Shown here piece by piece: positions 44,190 through 53,502 of a stretch of 64,000 nucleotides of DNA (position 1 is the stretch's first letter; the number at the start of each line of letters is the position of its first letter). Both the position numbers and the translations under genes were made by a program. Source of the stretch: Arcicella rigui (lineage in GTDB: Bacteria > Bacteroidota > Bacteroidia > Cytophagales > Spirosomataceae); the NCBI RefSeq assembly GCF_034929435.1, contig NZ_JAYFUM010000028.1, positions 46,641-110,640 on the forward strand, written 5' to 3'. The notes beneath the pieces were generated by a model that saw only the letters and a list, made by a program, of their open reading frames with translations, did no database searches and was not told where the DNA came from.

Positions 44190-45374
44190 ATGACTGCAAG
44201 AGAGATTGCTCGGAAAAACTTAGGTATTAAACCTGAAAACAAAATTATCCTAAGTTTTGATGGAGGAGGTATGAGAGGAATATTCACGGTTCAATTACTC
44301 AAAAAATTAGAAGAAGTAGCTGGCAGTCCAGTGTATGAATGGGCCGACATGGTAGCTGGTACATCAACAGGAGCAATTATTGCCAGTTTGATTGCTTTTA
44401 AAAAGAGTGCTAAAGACATCGAAGACATTTATGAAAAAATGGTAAAAAGAGTCTTTACAAAGAAAGGCTTGTTTGCCAATCGCTTCTATAATCCGCCTGC
44501 TTTTGATAAAAAGAATTATAGAAATGTAGTAAAATCAGTCTTTGGAGATAATACGCTCAAACAAGTTACTACCTCCTCCAACATTGATATATTACTCACT
44601 TCAAAAGACCTTTCGGCTGGTGAAGAAACCTTTTTTACTTGTTTTACTAAAGACTCAGAAGTTAAAGGTACTTATCAAGATGTACTCATTCGGGGTGTAT
44701 TAGAGGCGACAATGTCTGCACCAACTTACTTTTGCTCTTTTGAACGCTTTGTGGATGGCGGTACAACCGTTTACAACAATCCAGTGTTGGCAGCAACTAT
44801 GGAGGCGTTTTTCTATGATGGCAAAGGGAAATATGTACCTAACCAAACAACAGTCTTCAGCTTAGGAACAGCAAGTTTATTCCGCTTTATTAAGCCAGAT
44901 GAAACCCATGACCCAAAAGGCTTAGATGCTCTTTTCTGGTTAAATTATGTCATGGATGAATCAAGTAAAGATGCCAGTGAAATGCAAGTAAACTTTTTGA
45001 GAAGTAATTTACTTCCTGAGCTTGATTTCAGAAGATTCCAACTTTCATTAGACGCAAAGGCAATTTCAAAATTACCCGACAAATCAATTGCTCATATTCC
45101 GAATCTTGAAGCAGATTGGCTACACGAGCTTGATGATGAAGAACTTAGCAAAATTGACATGGCGGATGTCACTAAATTTCCACTGATGAAAGTATTAGGG
45201 GAAGCCGTTGCAGAGTATATCTGTTCTCCAAAAAGCGATGATAATTATTTCAAAAAAGACCTTGTAACGAAAGTCGATAAAAAAGGAGCATTAGTAACAG
45301 CATCAGGCGATAGATATTCGATTTTGAAAAACCTTAGCGACCCCGCTTGGATAGACCAACAGCCTACTTGCTAA
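44190..45374 (+). CDS. Patatin-like phospholipase
   Basis: This 394-residue protein is a predicted lipid acyl hydrolase with a complete active site: oxyanion hole DGGGMRG (24-30), nucleophile Ser59 in GTSTG, and catalytic Asp189 in DGG. There is no signal peptide, so it acts in the cytosol or on the inner face of the membrane. A C-terminal extension of about 130 residues has no recognised domain. It is the first gene of a tight three-gene operon (30 and 35 nt spacing) with a membrane protein and a GH19 enzyme. Patatins serve as membrane-attacking effectors in CBASS, but no cyclase is present here. Confidence 0.9.
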   Translation: MTAREIARKNLGIKPENKIILSFDGGGMRGIFTVQLLKKLEEVAGSPVYEWADMVAGTSTGAIIASLIAFKKSAKDIEDIYEKMVKRVFTKKGLFANRFYNPPAFDKKNYRNVVKSVFGDNTLKQVTTSSNIDILLTSKDLSAGEETFFTCFTKDSEVKGTYQDVLIRGVLEATMSAPTYFCSFERFVDGGTTVYNNPVLAATMEAFFYDGKGKYVPNQTTVFSLGTASLFRFIKPDETHDPKGLDALFWLNYVMDESSKDASEMQVNFLRSNLLPELDFRRFQLSLDAKAISKLPDKSIAHIPNLEADWLHELDDEELSKIDMADVTKFPLMKVLGEAVAEYICSPKSDDNYFKKDLVTKVDKKGALVTASGDRYSILKNLSDPAWIDQQPTC

Positions 45375-45404
45375 TAACAATACCACCACTTAAACGCTCA
45401 TAAA

Positions 45405-46442
45405 ATGCTCAATAACTCCGCTTTCGACATTGTCATTGGCTTGGTATTTATATACTTATTATATAGCTTACTTGGCTCTTTGCTACAAGAAATTATCGCT
45501 ACCAATATTGGTCTTAGGGGCTATGTCCTCAAAAAAGCCATTCAAAGAATGCTTGATGATAATGGTTCTACATCTATGTGTGAACAGTTTTACCAACACC
45601 CCTTAATCAAATACTTAGGGGCTGATACGCTGTTACTCAGTAAACTTCCCTCCTACATGGATAAAGTTTCTTTTTCAAAAGTTGTGATAGACCTTTTGCG
45701 AGGAGACGACTTCGCCATGAAAACAAAAGAAGAATTAAAGGCAAAAATTCACCAAAGTTTAGAAGAAGGGAAAACGTCGTGGGGAGGAATTGTGATTCAA
45801 AACGAAACCTTGAAACAAATTCAATCCTTGTGGAACGAGGCAGAAGCCGACGTAGATAAATTTAAAGAATTTTTGGAACAATGGTTTGAACAAATGATGA
45901 TGCGTTCGACGGGTTGGTACAAGCGTTATACTCAATTAATACTCTTTGGAATTGGTATAGGTATTTCGGTTGCATTCAATGTAGATACTTTGAAGATTGC
46001 CAAAAACTTACAAGAAAATCCAGAGCTAAGACAGCAAATCGTCAATCGTGCAGATGCTTTTGTTAAAAATCATCCAAATCTTAAAGTAGAACTTGAAACC
46101 AATAAAAAGAATATAGATTCTCTGACTTCAATTTCGGCAGTTTCAAAAGATAGCCTTAAAGAAGTAGCTGAAACAAGATATGTAGCTCTTCAAACTCTCA
46201 GTGATTCGCTTACAAAACAAGCAAGCGAATTAGTAATGAACGATATTCAAAGCAGTCAAGAGATCTTAGCAATTGGTTGGAAAGGTGGTTTTTGTAAAAA
46301 TTTCACCTTAGCAAGTTTACTGGGCTGGCTAATATCAGCCTTAGCGATTTCGATGGGAGCTCCTTTCTGGTTTGATTTATTGAATAAAGTAATGAAACTT
46401 AGAAGTGCGGTTGCTACTGGTGAGAAGGAAAGTAAAAAGTAA
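45405..46442 (+). CDS. Three-helix membrane protein of an uncharacterised family (GAPFWFDLL motif)
   Basis: This 345-residue protein has TM1 at about 5-30 (DIVIGLVFIYLLYSLLGSLLQE), TM2 at about 175-190 and TM3 at about 300-320. Motifs I recognise from an unnamed, widespread family are HPLIKYLG, PSYMDKVSFSKVV, STGWYKRYTQ, NVDTLKIA and, near the end, SMGAPFWFDLLNKVMKLR. A charged, partly coiled segment (about 200-275) lies between TM2 and TM3. No function is known to me. Its position between a lipase and a cell-wall hydrolase gene suggests a membrane anchor or pore for the module. Confidence 0.75.
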   Translation: MLNNSAFDIVIGLVFIYLLYSLLGSLLQEIIATNIGLRGYVLKKAIQRMLDDNGSTSMCEQFYQHPLIKYLGADTLLLSKLPSYMDKVSFSKVVIDLLRGDDFAMKTKEELKAKIHQSLEEGKTSWGGIVIQNETLKQIQSLWNEAEADVDKFKEFLEQWFEQMMMRSTGWYKRYTQLILFGIGIGISVAFNVDTLKIAKNLQENPELRQQIVNRADAFVKNHPNLKVELETNKKNIDSLTSISAVSKDSLKEVAETRYVALQTLSDSLTKQASELVMNDIQSSQEILAIGWKGGFCKNFTLASLLGWLISALAISMGAPFWFDLLNKVMKLRSAVATGEKESKK

Positions 46443-46477
46443 TTGTTGAAAATATTAACTTTTAATCAATTCATAAA

Positions 46478-47074
46478 ATGGCACTAACAGTCGGTCAGTT
46501 AAAAGAAGCTACTTGCTCAAAATTGGTACATGCCACAAAGTTTCTTCCACACATTCAGAAAACACTTGACAGGTTTAATATCACTACACCTGCTCAACAA
46601 CTTTGTTTTCTTTCACAAGTAGGACACGAAAGTGGCGGTCTATTCTACACAGAGGAAATCGCAACAGGAGACGCCTATGAAAATCGGAAAGACTTAGGAA
46701 ATACGCAAAAAGGCGATGGAAGGAAATATAAAGGAAGAGGTTTAATTCAAATTACAGGTAGAATAAATTATACACATTTAAGTAATGATTTAAAGATTGA
46801 CTTTATTAACAATCCAAGTATTTTGGGTGGCAAAATTGTAGATAAATGCTCATTACAGCAGCTTGAAAATGCTGCTTTATCCGCTGGCTGGTTTTGGGAT
46901 AAACATAAAATCAATACTTTGGCTGATAAAATTGATTTAAAAAAATCTATTGACCTTGGTACTAATAAGGATGCTTTTATAAAAATAACCAAAGTTATCA
47001 ACGGTGGTACAAATGGATTGCAAGACCGATTTAATAGATACAAAGCAGGACTTCACTTCTTTCTTACTGCTTAA
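46478..47074 (+). CDS. GH19 chitinase-like endolysin
   Basis: This 198-residue protein has the GH19 lysozyme-like fold seen in phage endolysins. It shows Glu51 in QVGHESGGLFYTEE with Glu59/Glu60 as the second acid, then the KYKGRGLIQITGRINY motif and a helical C-terminus. It is expected to cleave chitin-like or peptidoglycan glycan strands. No signal peptide is present, so export would need a holin-like or lytic event, or the adjacent membrane protein. It ends the three-gene operon at a strong terminator. Confidence 0.88.
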   Translation: MALTVGQLKEATCSKLVHATKFLPHIQKTLDRFNITTPAQQLCFLSQVGHESGGLFYTEEIATGDAYENRKDLGNTQKGDGRKYKGRGLIQITGRINYTHLSNDLKIDFINNPSILGGKIVDKCSLQQLENAALSAGWFWDKHKINTLADKIDLKKSIDLGTNKDAFIKITKVINGGTNGLQDRFNRYKAGLHFFLTA

Positions 47075-47126
47075 TCGCATTGATATAAAGTAATTTCACT
47101 ATTAAGTTTTATCAAAATGCCTGTAA

Positions 47127-47158
47127 CACTCGAAATATAGTATTTCGAGTGTTTTTTT
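47127..47158 (+). terminator. Terminator of the patatin operon
   Basis: An 11-bp stem CACTCGAAATA / TATTTCGAGTG with a TAG loop is followed by T7. Confidence 0.9.
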
Positions 47159-47288
47159 ATAAGTTTTATCCTAATCATTAATTCCGACCACTCATCCAAA
47201 ATTCATCAAAATTATCCCTTCAAAAGAATGATTAATTAAAACCAATATACTACTATTGTAATATCATTTTAATATCAATATTCAATCT

Positions 47289-48143
47289 ATGAAAACCGAA
47301 AAAAACCTCGTCCCATTCAATGGATATTTTGCCATTGTTGCCTTGTTACTTAGTTTAGCTTTTTTGATTTTTGGCATTGTTGAAGGACATCCTTTTGATG
47401 CAATTTTAGCAATCATACTTTCTTCTTTGATCCTAAAAGGCTTTATCATTATTAGTCCAAATTCGGCTAAAGTACTTTTACTTTTTGGTGACTATAAAGG
47501 TACTATCAAACAAAACGGACTGTTTTGGGTCAATCCATTTTTTAGTAGAATCACACTTTCAATGAAAGCACGCAACTTTGAAAGTGAGAAAATCAAAGTA
47601 AACGATAAAATGGGAAATCCAATTCTGATAAGTGTCATTCTGGTTTGGAAAGTAGAAGATACCTTTAAGCCTCTGTTTGAAGTAGATAATTATGAAAGTT
47701 TTATCAGAATTCAGACAGACTCTGCGGTTCGTAAACTGGCTGGCTCATTTCCTTACGACCATTTTGAAGATGAAAAAGCAACTGTTACGCTCAGTACAAA
47801 TTTCGATGATATTAATACTGCCCTTGAAAATGAAGTAAGCGAACGCTTGGAAATTGCAGGAATCAAAGTAATTGAGTCAAGAATTGGCTATTTGGCTTAC
47901 GCCCCTGAAATTGCTCATTCGATGCTTAGAAGACAGCAGGCTTCTGCCGTTGTGGCAGCTCGCCATAAAATTGTTGAAGGAGCTGTTGGCATGGTAGAAA
48001 GTGCCTTAAATTTATTAGACTCAAAAAACATTATTACCTTTGATGAAGATAAAAAAGCAACAATGGTAAGCAACTTGATGGTTGTACTCTGTGGTGATAG
48101 CGAAACCAAGCCAGTGATTAATACTGGTACTTTAAATCAATAG
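47289..48143 (+). CDS. SPFH (band 7/prohibitin-like) domain protein
   Basis: This 284-residue membrane-anchored protein has two hydrophobic helices (about 12-31 and 38-56). It then has an SPFH domain from SPNSAKVLLLFGDYKGTIKQNGLFWVNPF through LEIAGIKVIESRIGYLAYAPEIA, and ends in a coiled region with RRQQASAVVAARHKIVEGAVGMVE. SPFH proteins oligomerise into membrane microdomain scaffolds. The next gene starts 3 nt after its stop, and the pairing of this SPFH subtype with a ribbon-helix-helix protein is one I recall from other bacteria. Confidence 0.9.
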   Translation: MKTEKNLVPFNGYFAIVALLLSLAFLIFGIVEGHPFDAILAIILSSLILKGFIIISPNSAKVLLLFGDYKGTIKQNGLFWVNPFFSRITLSMKARNFESEKIKVNDKMGNPILISVILVWKVEDTFKPLFEVDNYESFIRIQTDSAVRKLAGSFPYDHFEDEKATVTLSTNFDDINTALENEVSERLEIAGIKVIESRIGYLAYAPEIAHSMLRRQQASAVVAARHKIVEGAVGMVESALNLLDSKNIITFDEDKKATMVSNLMVVLCGDSETKPVINTGTLNQ

Positions 48144-48146
48144 ATT

Positions 48147-48329
48147 ATGGCTGAAAAAAAATCCTTTGCCCTACGTATTGATGCCGACATGATGAAGGCA
48201 ATTGAAAAATGGGCTGCCGATGAATTTCGGAGCGTGAATGGGCAAATAGAATGGATGTTGAATAAGAGTCTGAAAGATGCCAAAAGACTCAAAAAGAAGG
48301 ATGAATCAGAAGACACAAAAAATAAATAG
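48147..48329 (+). CDS. Arc-family ribbon-helix-helix DNA-binding protein
   Basis: This 60-residue protein matches the Arc/MetJ-like fold: a beta strand KSFALRIDADMM followed by AIEKWAADEFRSVNGQIEWMLNKSL. A lysine-rich tail ends it. Such small RHH proteins bind DNA as dimers and are often autoregulators. It is coupled to the SPFH gene with 3 nt between them, so its target is probably its own operon promoter. Confidence 0.85.
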   Translation: MAEKKSFALRIDADMMKAIEKWAADEFRSVNGQIEWMLNKSLKDAKRLKKKDESEDTKNK

Positions 48330-48340
48330 CATTGTTAATG

Positions 48341-48376
48341 TACAAAATCCTCAAAATTTATTTTGGGGATTTTGTA
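48341..48376 (+). terminator. Hairpin after the SPFH-RHH operon
   Basis: A 16-bp stem (TACAAAATCCTCAAAA / TTTTGGGGATTTTGTA, one T-G pair) has a TTTA loop. The T run is inside the stem, and the downstream sequence is only moderately T-rich. Confidence 0.65.
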
Positions 48377-48516
48377 TATTAAAACAACTCCATTGAGAAA
48401 TTATATCTTTTTTCTATCTATAAACTCCAACCTTGACTAAAAATAAATATATTTACTAATTCAGTCGCAAGTATTCAATGATACTGCTATTCAATTTTCT
48501 TCAACAAATATTACTC

Positions 48517-50745
48517 ATGAAAAAAACCATTTCCATCCTTACCATTCTTTATTTATTGAATGTAAACTTATCGTCGGCTCAAAATATTTTGGGTTTCAAT
48601 GATAAAAGTACTGCTAAAGAAAAAGATTTAGAAGCTCAATTTGACAGTAAACTCAACCCGCAAAACTTGCGTACTTGGATGAAGTTTATGAGTTCAAAAC
48701 CGCATTATGTTGGCTCGCCTCACGACCGTGACAATGCGGTGTATATGAGAGATTTGTTCCGTTCTTGGGGTTATGAGGCTCGTATTGATACTTCTTATGC
48801 CCTTTTCCCAACGCCCAAATTGAGAGAATTATCATTAGTTAGTCCAACTACTTTCAAGGCTTCTTTGGTAGAACCAGCCTTAAAAGAGGATGCTACTTCT
48901 ATCCAATTGAAAGAGCATTTGCCTACTTACAACTGTTTTTCAGCAGATGGCGACGTTACAGCTGAATTAGTTTACGTCAACTACGGCAGACCCGACGACT
49001 ATGAAGTATTAGAAAAATTGGGCATAAGTGTTAAAGGTAAAATCGTCATTGCTCGTTATGGCGGTTCTTGGCGTGGACTAAAACCAAAATTAGCCGCAGA
49101 AAAAGGAGCAATCGGCTGTTTGATTTACTCAGACCCAAAAGATGACGGATACGGACAAGGCGATGTCTATCCAAAAGGCCCATTCAGAAATGAAACTGGC
49201 GTACAGCGTGGTTCGGTTTTAGATATTCCTGTTGCTCCGGGTGACCCACTTACACCTGGTTACGGCGACACAAAAAATGCCAAAAGATTGGATTATCGTG
49301 AAGCAACAACGATTATGAAAATTCCAGTTTTACCAATTTCTTATGGTGATGCTCTCCCTTTATTAAAGGCATTAGAAGGTAGAATTGCCCCAGAAGCTTG
49401 GCGTGGACTTTTACCGATTACCTATCACATCGGGCCGGGTGCTGCCAAAGTACATTTAAAATTAGCGTTTGATTTTAAAGTAGAGCCACTTTATAATGTA
49501 ATTGCCGTAATGAAAGGCTCAGAATTTCCTGACCAGTGGATTCTACGAGGAAACCACCACGATGCTTGGGTATTTGGTGCAGCCGACCCACTAAGTGGTA
49601 TGGTTGCTGTAATGGAAGAAGCTCGTGCTATTGGCGAATTAGCCAAAACTGGTTGGAAACCAAAAAGAACGTTGGTTTTCTGTGCTTGGGATGGAGAAGA
49701 ACCGGGCTTGTTGGGTTCAACGGAATGGGTTGAAACCAATCGTGATGAATTGAGTAAAAAAGCGGTAGTTTACCTTAACTCAGACGGCAATGGTCGTGGA
49801 TTTTTATACGCAGGTGGCTCGCATACTTTAGAAAAATTCTTCAACCAAGTAAGTCGTGACGTAATCGACCCACAAAAAGGTATCAGTGTTTCAGAGCGTT
49901 TACGTTCAAATATTTTAGTAAATGGTTCGCCAGAAGGCAAAAAAGAAGCATTAAACCGTGCTGATTTACGGATTGAAGCATTAGGTTCTGGTTCAGATTT
50001 CTCTCCATTTTTACAGCATTTAGGGGTTTCGGCTATGAATGTAGGTTTTGGCGGTGAAGACGAAGGTGGCGAATATCACTCTATTTACGATTCTTTCGAC
50101 CATTATACAAAATTCAAAGACCCTGATTTTGCTTATGGAGTAGCTTTGGCAAAAACAATGGGACGTAGTGTTTTGCGTCTTGCCAATGCAGAAGTACTAC
50201 CTTTTGAATTCCAAAGTTTTTCAAATACATTACAAAACTATGGTGATGAAGTAAAGAAATTATTAGAAAATACCAGAAGTAAAACTGAAGAGAATAATCG
50301 TCTCATCAAAGAAGGACGCTACGAAGCCGCCAGCGACCCTAAAGAACCATATACTGTAAAAGTATTGGACGAAGTACCTTATATTAACTTTGCTCCTTTG
50401 GAAAATGCACTAACTCGTTTAGAAAAAAGTGCTAATTTGTATGCACAAGTAGTAAAAAATAGCGAAAAACTCAATGCGACTCAATTAGCGAAATTAAACG
50501 AATTACTTTATACCGTTGAACGCTATTTGACAAAACAAGAAGGACTTCCGAACCGTCCGTGGTACAAACACCAAATTTATGCTCCAGGATTTTTTACTGG
50601 TTATGGCGTAAAAACAATTCCATCAGTCAGAGAATCTATCGAACAAAGAAAATGGAAAGATGCAGAAACGGGTATTGAAACCGTAGCGACTGTCCTAAAT
50701 AATTTTACTGATCAAGTTGAAAAAGCAGTAGCACTTTTAAAATAA
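48517..50745 (+). CDS. Secreted M28-family zinc peptidase (glutamate carboxypeptidase II-like)
   Basis: This 742-residue exported protein has a signal peptide (MKKTISILTILYLLNVNLSSAQ). The domain order is that of transferrin receptor/GCPII-like proteins: a PA domain insert (about 115-340), the M28 zinc peptidase core with metal ligands in GNHHDAWVFGA, WDGEEPGLLGSTE, NSDGNG and YHSIYDSFDHY, then a C-terminal dimerisation domain (about 590-742). It probably trims peptides in the periplasm or outside. The ATG at 48517 is chosen because it places the signal peptide at the N-terminus. Confidence 0.92.
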   Translation: MKKTISILTILYLLNVNLSSAQNILGFNDKSTAKEKDLEAQFDSKLNPQNLRTWMKFMSSKPHYVGSPHDRDNAVYMRDLFRSWGYEARIDTSYALFPTPKLRELSLVSPTTFKASLVEPALKEDATSIQLKEHLPTYNCFSADGDVTAELVYVNYGRPDDYEVLEKLGISVKGKIVIARYGGSWRGLKPKLAAEKGAIGCLIYSDPKDDGYGQGDVYPKGPFRNETGVQRGSVLDIPVAPGDPLTPGYGDTKNAKRLDYREATTIMKIPVLPISYGDALPLLKALEGRIAPEAWRGLLPITYHIGPGAAKVHLKLAFDFKVEPLYNVIAVMKGSEFPDQWILRGNHHDAWVFGAADPLSGMVAVMEEARAIGELAKTGWKPKRTLVFCAWDGEEPGLLGSTEWVETNRDELSKKAVVYLNSDGNGRGFLYAGGSHTLEKFFNQVSRDVIDPQKGISVSERLRSNILVNGSPEGKKEALNRADLRIEALGSGSDFSPFLQHLGVSAMNVGFGGEDEGGEYHSIYDSFDHYTKFKDPDFAYGVALAKTMGRSVLRLANAEVLPFEFQSFSNTLQNYGDEVKKLLENTRSKTEENNRLIKEGRYEAASDPKEPYTVKVLDEVPYINFAPLENALTRLEKSANLYAQVVKNSEKLNATQLAKLNELLYTVERYLTKQEGLPNRPWYKHQIYAPGFFTGYGVKTIPSVRESIEQRKWKDAETGIETVATVLNNFTDQVEKAVALLK

Positions 50746-50754
50746 AAACATTCA

Positions 50755-50788
50755 AAAAAACCTCTCCAAGTACTTGGAGAGGTTTTTT
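50755..50788. terminator. Bidirectional terminator
   Basis: A near-perfect palindrome AACCTCTCCAAG / CTTGGAGAGGTT has an A run on one side and T7 on the other, serving the converging M28 peptidase and acyltransferase-like genes. Confidence 0.88.
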
Positions 50789-50807
50789 TGAATATCGAAA
50801 CTTGAAA

Positions 50808-51974
50808 TTATAAGTACCTTAACCATTGTTTTTCTTTATGCAAGCTTTTGTAATTTGCGTACCAACGGCATAAAGGAAACATCAGCAGTATTACGATTAA
50901 CCAAATCAAAAAAACCATTGGCAACTCTACTCCTGATACTCCTTTCGGACGACCAAAATTAAAGTCTTGAAAATTCAAGTCACTCCATTGAAAACCTTGC
51001 ATCAAGAGTACTACAATCATTATCGAATGAACTAAATACCAGTGTATCAAATAATAAAACAAAGGCACTTTACCAAAAATAGAAACCCATTCTATCAGTT
51101 TATTTTTAGCTCCTTCCACAATCCTCATAACCAAAAACATTACTCCTAAAGTAAGCAAAGTATAAAGCAACGAAGGTGGATATTTTGTAATATTCAAAAA
51201 AGATAAAATCGTAAAAGTAAACTTTGACTGCACTGACCAAGGTACGGCATCGCCATAAAGATTTACCAAACGCAGTACAATAAATAAAGCTAAAGAAATC
51301 ATTCCAGCCCGTAAAAATATCTTCTTTCTTGTTTCGCTCTCATTTTCAAAAGATTGTCCAAAAGCAAAACCCAACAGCATCATTCCCAACCAAGGAATAA
51401 TTGGATAACCTACAATAAAAATAAATTTAGGAGTGATCGGAAAGCCGTTTGGTGCAAAAAACAATGATGCTATAAATTTCAATACTGGATTAGTGATAGC
51501 AGAGGGGAATTGCAAGGCTAAATCATGGCTAAAAACTAATACTAAGCCGATAATTCCAATTGTTTTGCTTGAAAATCTTAATAAAAATGAAAGAATAATA
51601 AAACTAAATCCAATCACAGCGATGACTTGTGACAATAGAATGCCAAAATGAATGTCATACCAAATGCCCAAATTGACAACAGTAAATTCTAAAAAAATCA
51701 GCCAAAGTCCACGAGTTAATAAAAACTTACGACTTTCGACAAGATTTTGCTGTTTACTGAAAGAAAGGTAAGCCGAACTTCCAGATAAAAACACAAAAGT
51801 TGGGGCACAAAAATGTGTAATCCAGCGAGTAGAAAACAGTGCAGGTGTGGTATTTGAAAGATCAGTTGGATTCACCGTAAGCGAGCTTACATGTATAAAA
51901 TCTCTGATATGGTCTAAAGCCATGATAATCATTACTAAACCTCTCACAAAATCAATGGTATTTATTCTTTTCAT
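50808..51974 (-). CDS. DUF1624/heparan-alpha-glucosaminide N-acetyltransferase-like membrane protein
   Basis: This 388-residue integral membrane protein has about ten helices. Its N-terminus, MKRINTIDFVRGLVMIIMALDHIRDF, carries the catalytic-type DHIRDF motif of the DUF1624/HGSNAT group, and FCAPTFVFLSGSSAYL follows. Relatives transfer acyl groups across membranes onto sugars, but the acceptor here is unknown. It is a single gene, convergent with the M28 peptidase. Confidence 0.82.
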   Translation of the reverse strand: MKRINTIDFVRGLVMIIMALDHIRDFIHVSSLTVNPTDLSNTTPALFSTRWITHFCAPTFVFLSGSSAYLSFSKQQNLVESRKFLLTRGLWLIFLEFTVVNLGIWYDIHFGILLSQVIAVIGFSFIILSFLLRFSSKTIGIIGLVLVFSHDLALQFPSAITNPVLKFIASLFFAPNGFPITPKFIFIVGYPIIPWLGMMLLGFAFGQSFENESETRKKIFLRAGMISLALFIVLRLVNLYGDAVPWSVQSKFTFTILSFLNITKYPPSLLYTLLTLGVMFLVMRIVEGAKNKLIEWVSIFGKVPLFYYLIHWYLVHSIMIVVLLMQGFQWSDLNFQDFNFGRPKGVSGVELPMVFLIWLIVILLMFPLCRWYANYKSLHKEKQWLRYL

Positions 51975-52138
51975 ACATTATTGGTTTTATAGTTTTAGAA
52001 ATCCTTTTTCAAAATTTAACACAAGATACTTTTACTACTGTACTTACTTATTGGTGAAAATGATTTTTTAGTAAAAATCTTCATCTAAAGTTTACAGATG
52101 TTTCACTTAAAAGCTTTAGCCATGTTATGTATTTGTTC

Positions 52139-52146
52139 TAACTTTG
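52139..52146 (+). promoter_or_regulatory. -7 promoter box
   Basis: TAACTTTG matches TAnnTTTG 20 nt before the ATG at 52167. A TTTA at 52115-52118 lies near the expected -33 position. Confidence 0.45.
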
Positions 52147-52166
52147 TCTAAATTAATCATAAAACA

Positions 52167-52544
52167 ATGAACAAATCTCTTATTCAAACAGCCTTTCAAA
52201 AAATTTTAAAAGAAGGTGGCGAATCAAACTATTTCACTCTCGATTTTGCAGACAGTTACTATCTACAAGCTGCCAGTTCTAAAGGGGCAAATGAAGTTTT
52301 TTGTGAAGCCGTTTCTAATGAGTACTTGCCTGCTGCCAAAAAACTTAGTGAATCTCAACTTTTAAAATTAGTTGAGTTAGGTTGGAAAAAGCCTTCAGAA
52401 GGGAACGTAAACTTCTCAACAGAACTAACAGTAAACGATAAAAAAGACCTCGAAAAAATAGTAGATTTTGTAGCCCAAACGCTTTCAGAAGTTTACGGAG
52501 CAAATGAAATTAAAAAAGAACATTTCCAATATTTTTTAGGATAA
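52167..52544 (+). CDS. Small cytosolic protein, possibly TY-Chap-like
   Basis: This 125-residue protein has helices at both ends and a beta-rich centre. The C-terminal half (LLKLVELGWKKPSEGNVNFS then DLEKIVDFVAQTLSEVYGA) resembles the TY-Chap/type III secretion chaperone-like fold common in small bacterial proteins, but the match is weak. No secretion genes are nearby. It is a monocistronic gene followed by a long AT-rich gap. Confidence 0.6.
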   Translation: MNKSLIQTAFQKILKEGGESNYFTLDFADSYYLQAASSKGANEVFCEAVSNEYLPAAKKLSESQLLKLVELGWKKPSEGNVNFSTELTVNDKKDLEKIVDFVAQTLSEVYGANEIKKEHFQYFLG

Positions 52545-53019
52545 GTTTAACCCTAAAAAATTGAGTAATGAATTATCTTATGTTCATTAACAGCTTTAAT
52601 ATTCTTATTTTTTTACAAAAAATAATTCTTTTATCCCTTAATTTCTTTTTTTTGAAAAAAAGTAACAGAAATTAAATTAGATAAAACCAAGATAAACTAA
52701 AAGTTTAAAAAGTTAAAAAAGTGCAATTTGTACCAACTAATAAATTTTGTACTTTATTAATGCCACAATATTAAAATTTCCTTAAAATTACCTTGTAGAT
52801 TTAAAAAAAATATAGAAATTAGCATTAGAATATTATAATACTAATTCTTTAAACAACTCAATATTTTATTTTTATTACAATCTTGTATTAAAAGATTTAT
52901 CTAAATAAATGTTTGATTATCATATAAACTTTAGCCATTTATAAGGTAAATTTTGAGTTATATTCTTTTATATTACGTATATAGAATTTGCTTAAAACCA
53001 TTAACACACACAAGAAAAT
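52545..53019. other. 475-nt extremely AT-rich intergenic region
   Basis: The sequence is dominated by A and T tracts. I see no coding potential, no convincing hairpin and no repeat family in it. Confidence 0.6.
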
Positions 53020-53307
53020 ATGGATTTTTTAATTTATCATCCCTTTTACTCAGCTTTAATATTAATTATTGCTTTGCAAATCTATTATCTGGCGTTTTAC
53101 TTTCTAAGAAAAACCGATGTTAATAAGTGTCCAAGCTGTGGAAACCTTCATTGTGACAGAGTTAAAAGACCTTTTCAGGTAAAACTTTTCCTTTCATATT
53201 TCCCAGATTTCAAATACTATAAATGTCCAAGCTGTGGTAAACACTTTATTATCATACCTAACTCGGATAAAGTGGCAGCTGAGAAAAAGAATTTCACTCA
53301 AGTCTAA
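53020..53307 (+). CDS. Small membrane protein with paired CPSCG zinc-ribbon motifs
   Basis: This 95-residue protein has one membrane helix (about 8-30) followed by a cytosolic zinc-ribbon-like region. CPSCG (37-41) and CPSCG (about 69-73) are the two knuckles, with an additional Cys at HCDRV. The four CxxC cysteines would bind one zinc. Function is unknown; membrane-anchored zinc ribbons often act as adaptors. It is isolated between AT-rich flanks. Confidence 0.65.
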   Translation: MDFLIYHPFYSALILIIALQIYYLAFYFLRKTDVNKCPSCGNLHCDRVKRPFQVKLFLSYFPDFKYYKCPSCGKHFIIIPNSDKVAAEKKNFTQV

Positions 53308-53316
53308 CATTTTTAA

Positions 53317-53368
53317 TAAAGAATTAGGCTATACATTCTTGAAAATGTGTAGCCTGATTCTTTATTTG
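53317..53368 (+). terminator. Long hairpin terminator
   Basis: Arms TAAAGAATtAGGCTAtACATT and their near-complement ending at 53364 form about 18 pairs, followed by a short T-rich stretch. Confidence 0.75.
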
Positions 53369-53502
53369 CATTTGTTTTTTATACCCTCTTTAGTCCAATT
53401 TTAAATCTTTTTCTACCTTACTTGCTCAATTCTTCCAAAATCCTCCATTTCATTGATATATTTCTTCAAATTATCAAATTTTCTTTTTAAAAGATTTTGT
53501 TG

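Noticed and set aside
44190..45374. CBASS operon with a patatin effector
   Set aside because: No cGAS/DncV-like nucleotidyltransferase, HORMA or ubiquitin-like gene is near; only the effector type is shared.
43785..47158. Prophage remnant around the GH19 endolysin
   Set aside because: No capsid, tail, terminase, integrase or attachment-site signal is present; the endolysin alone is not sufficient.
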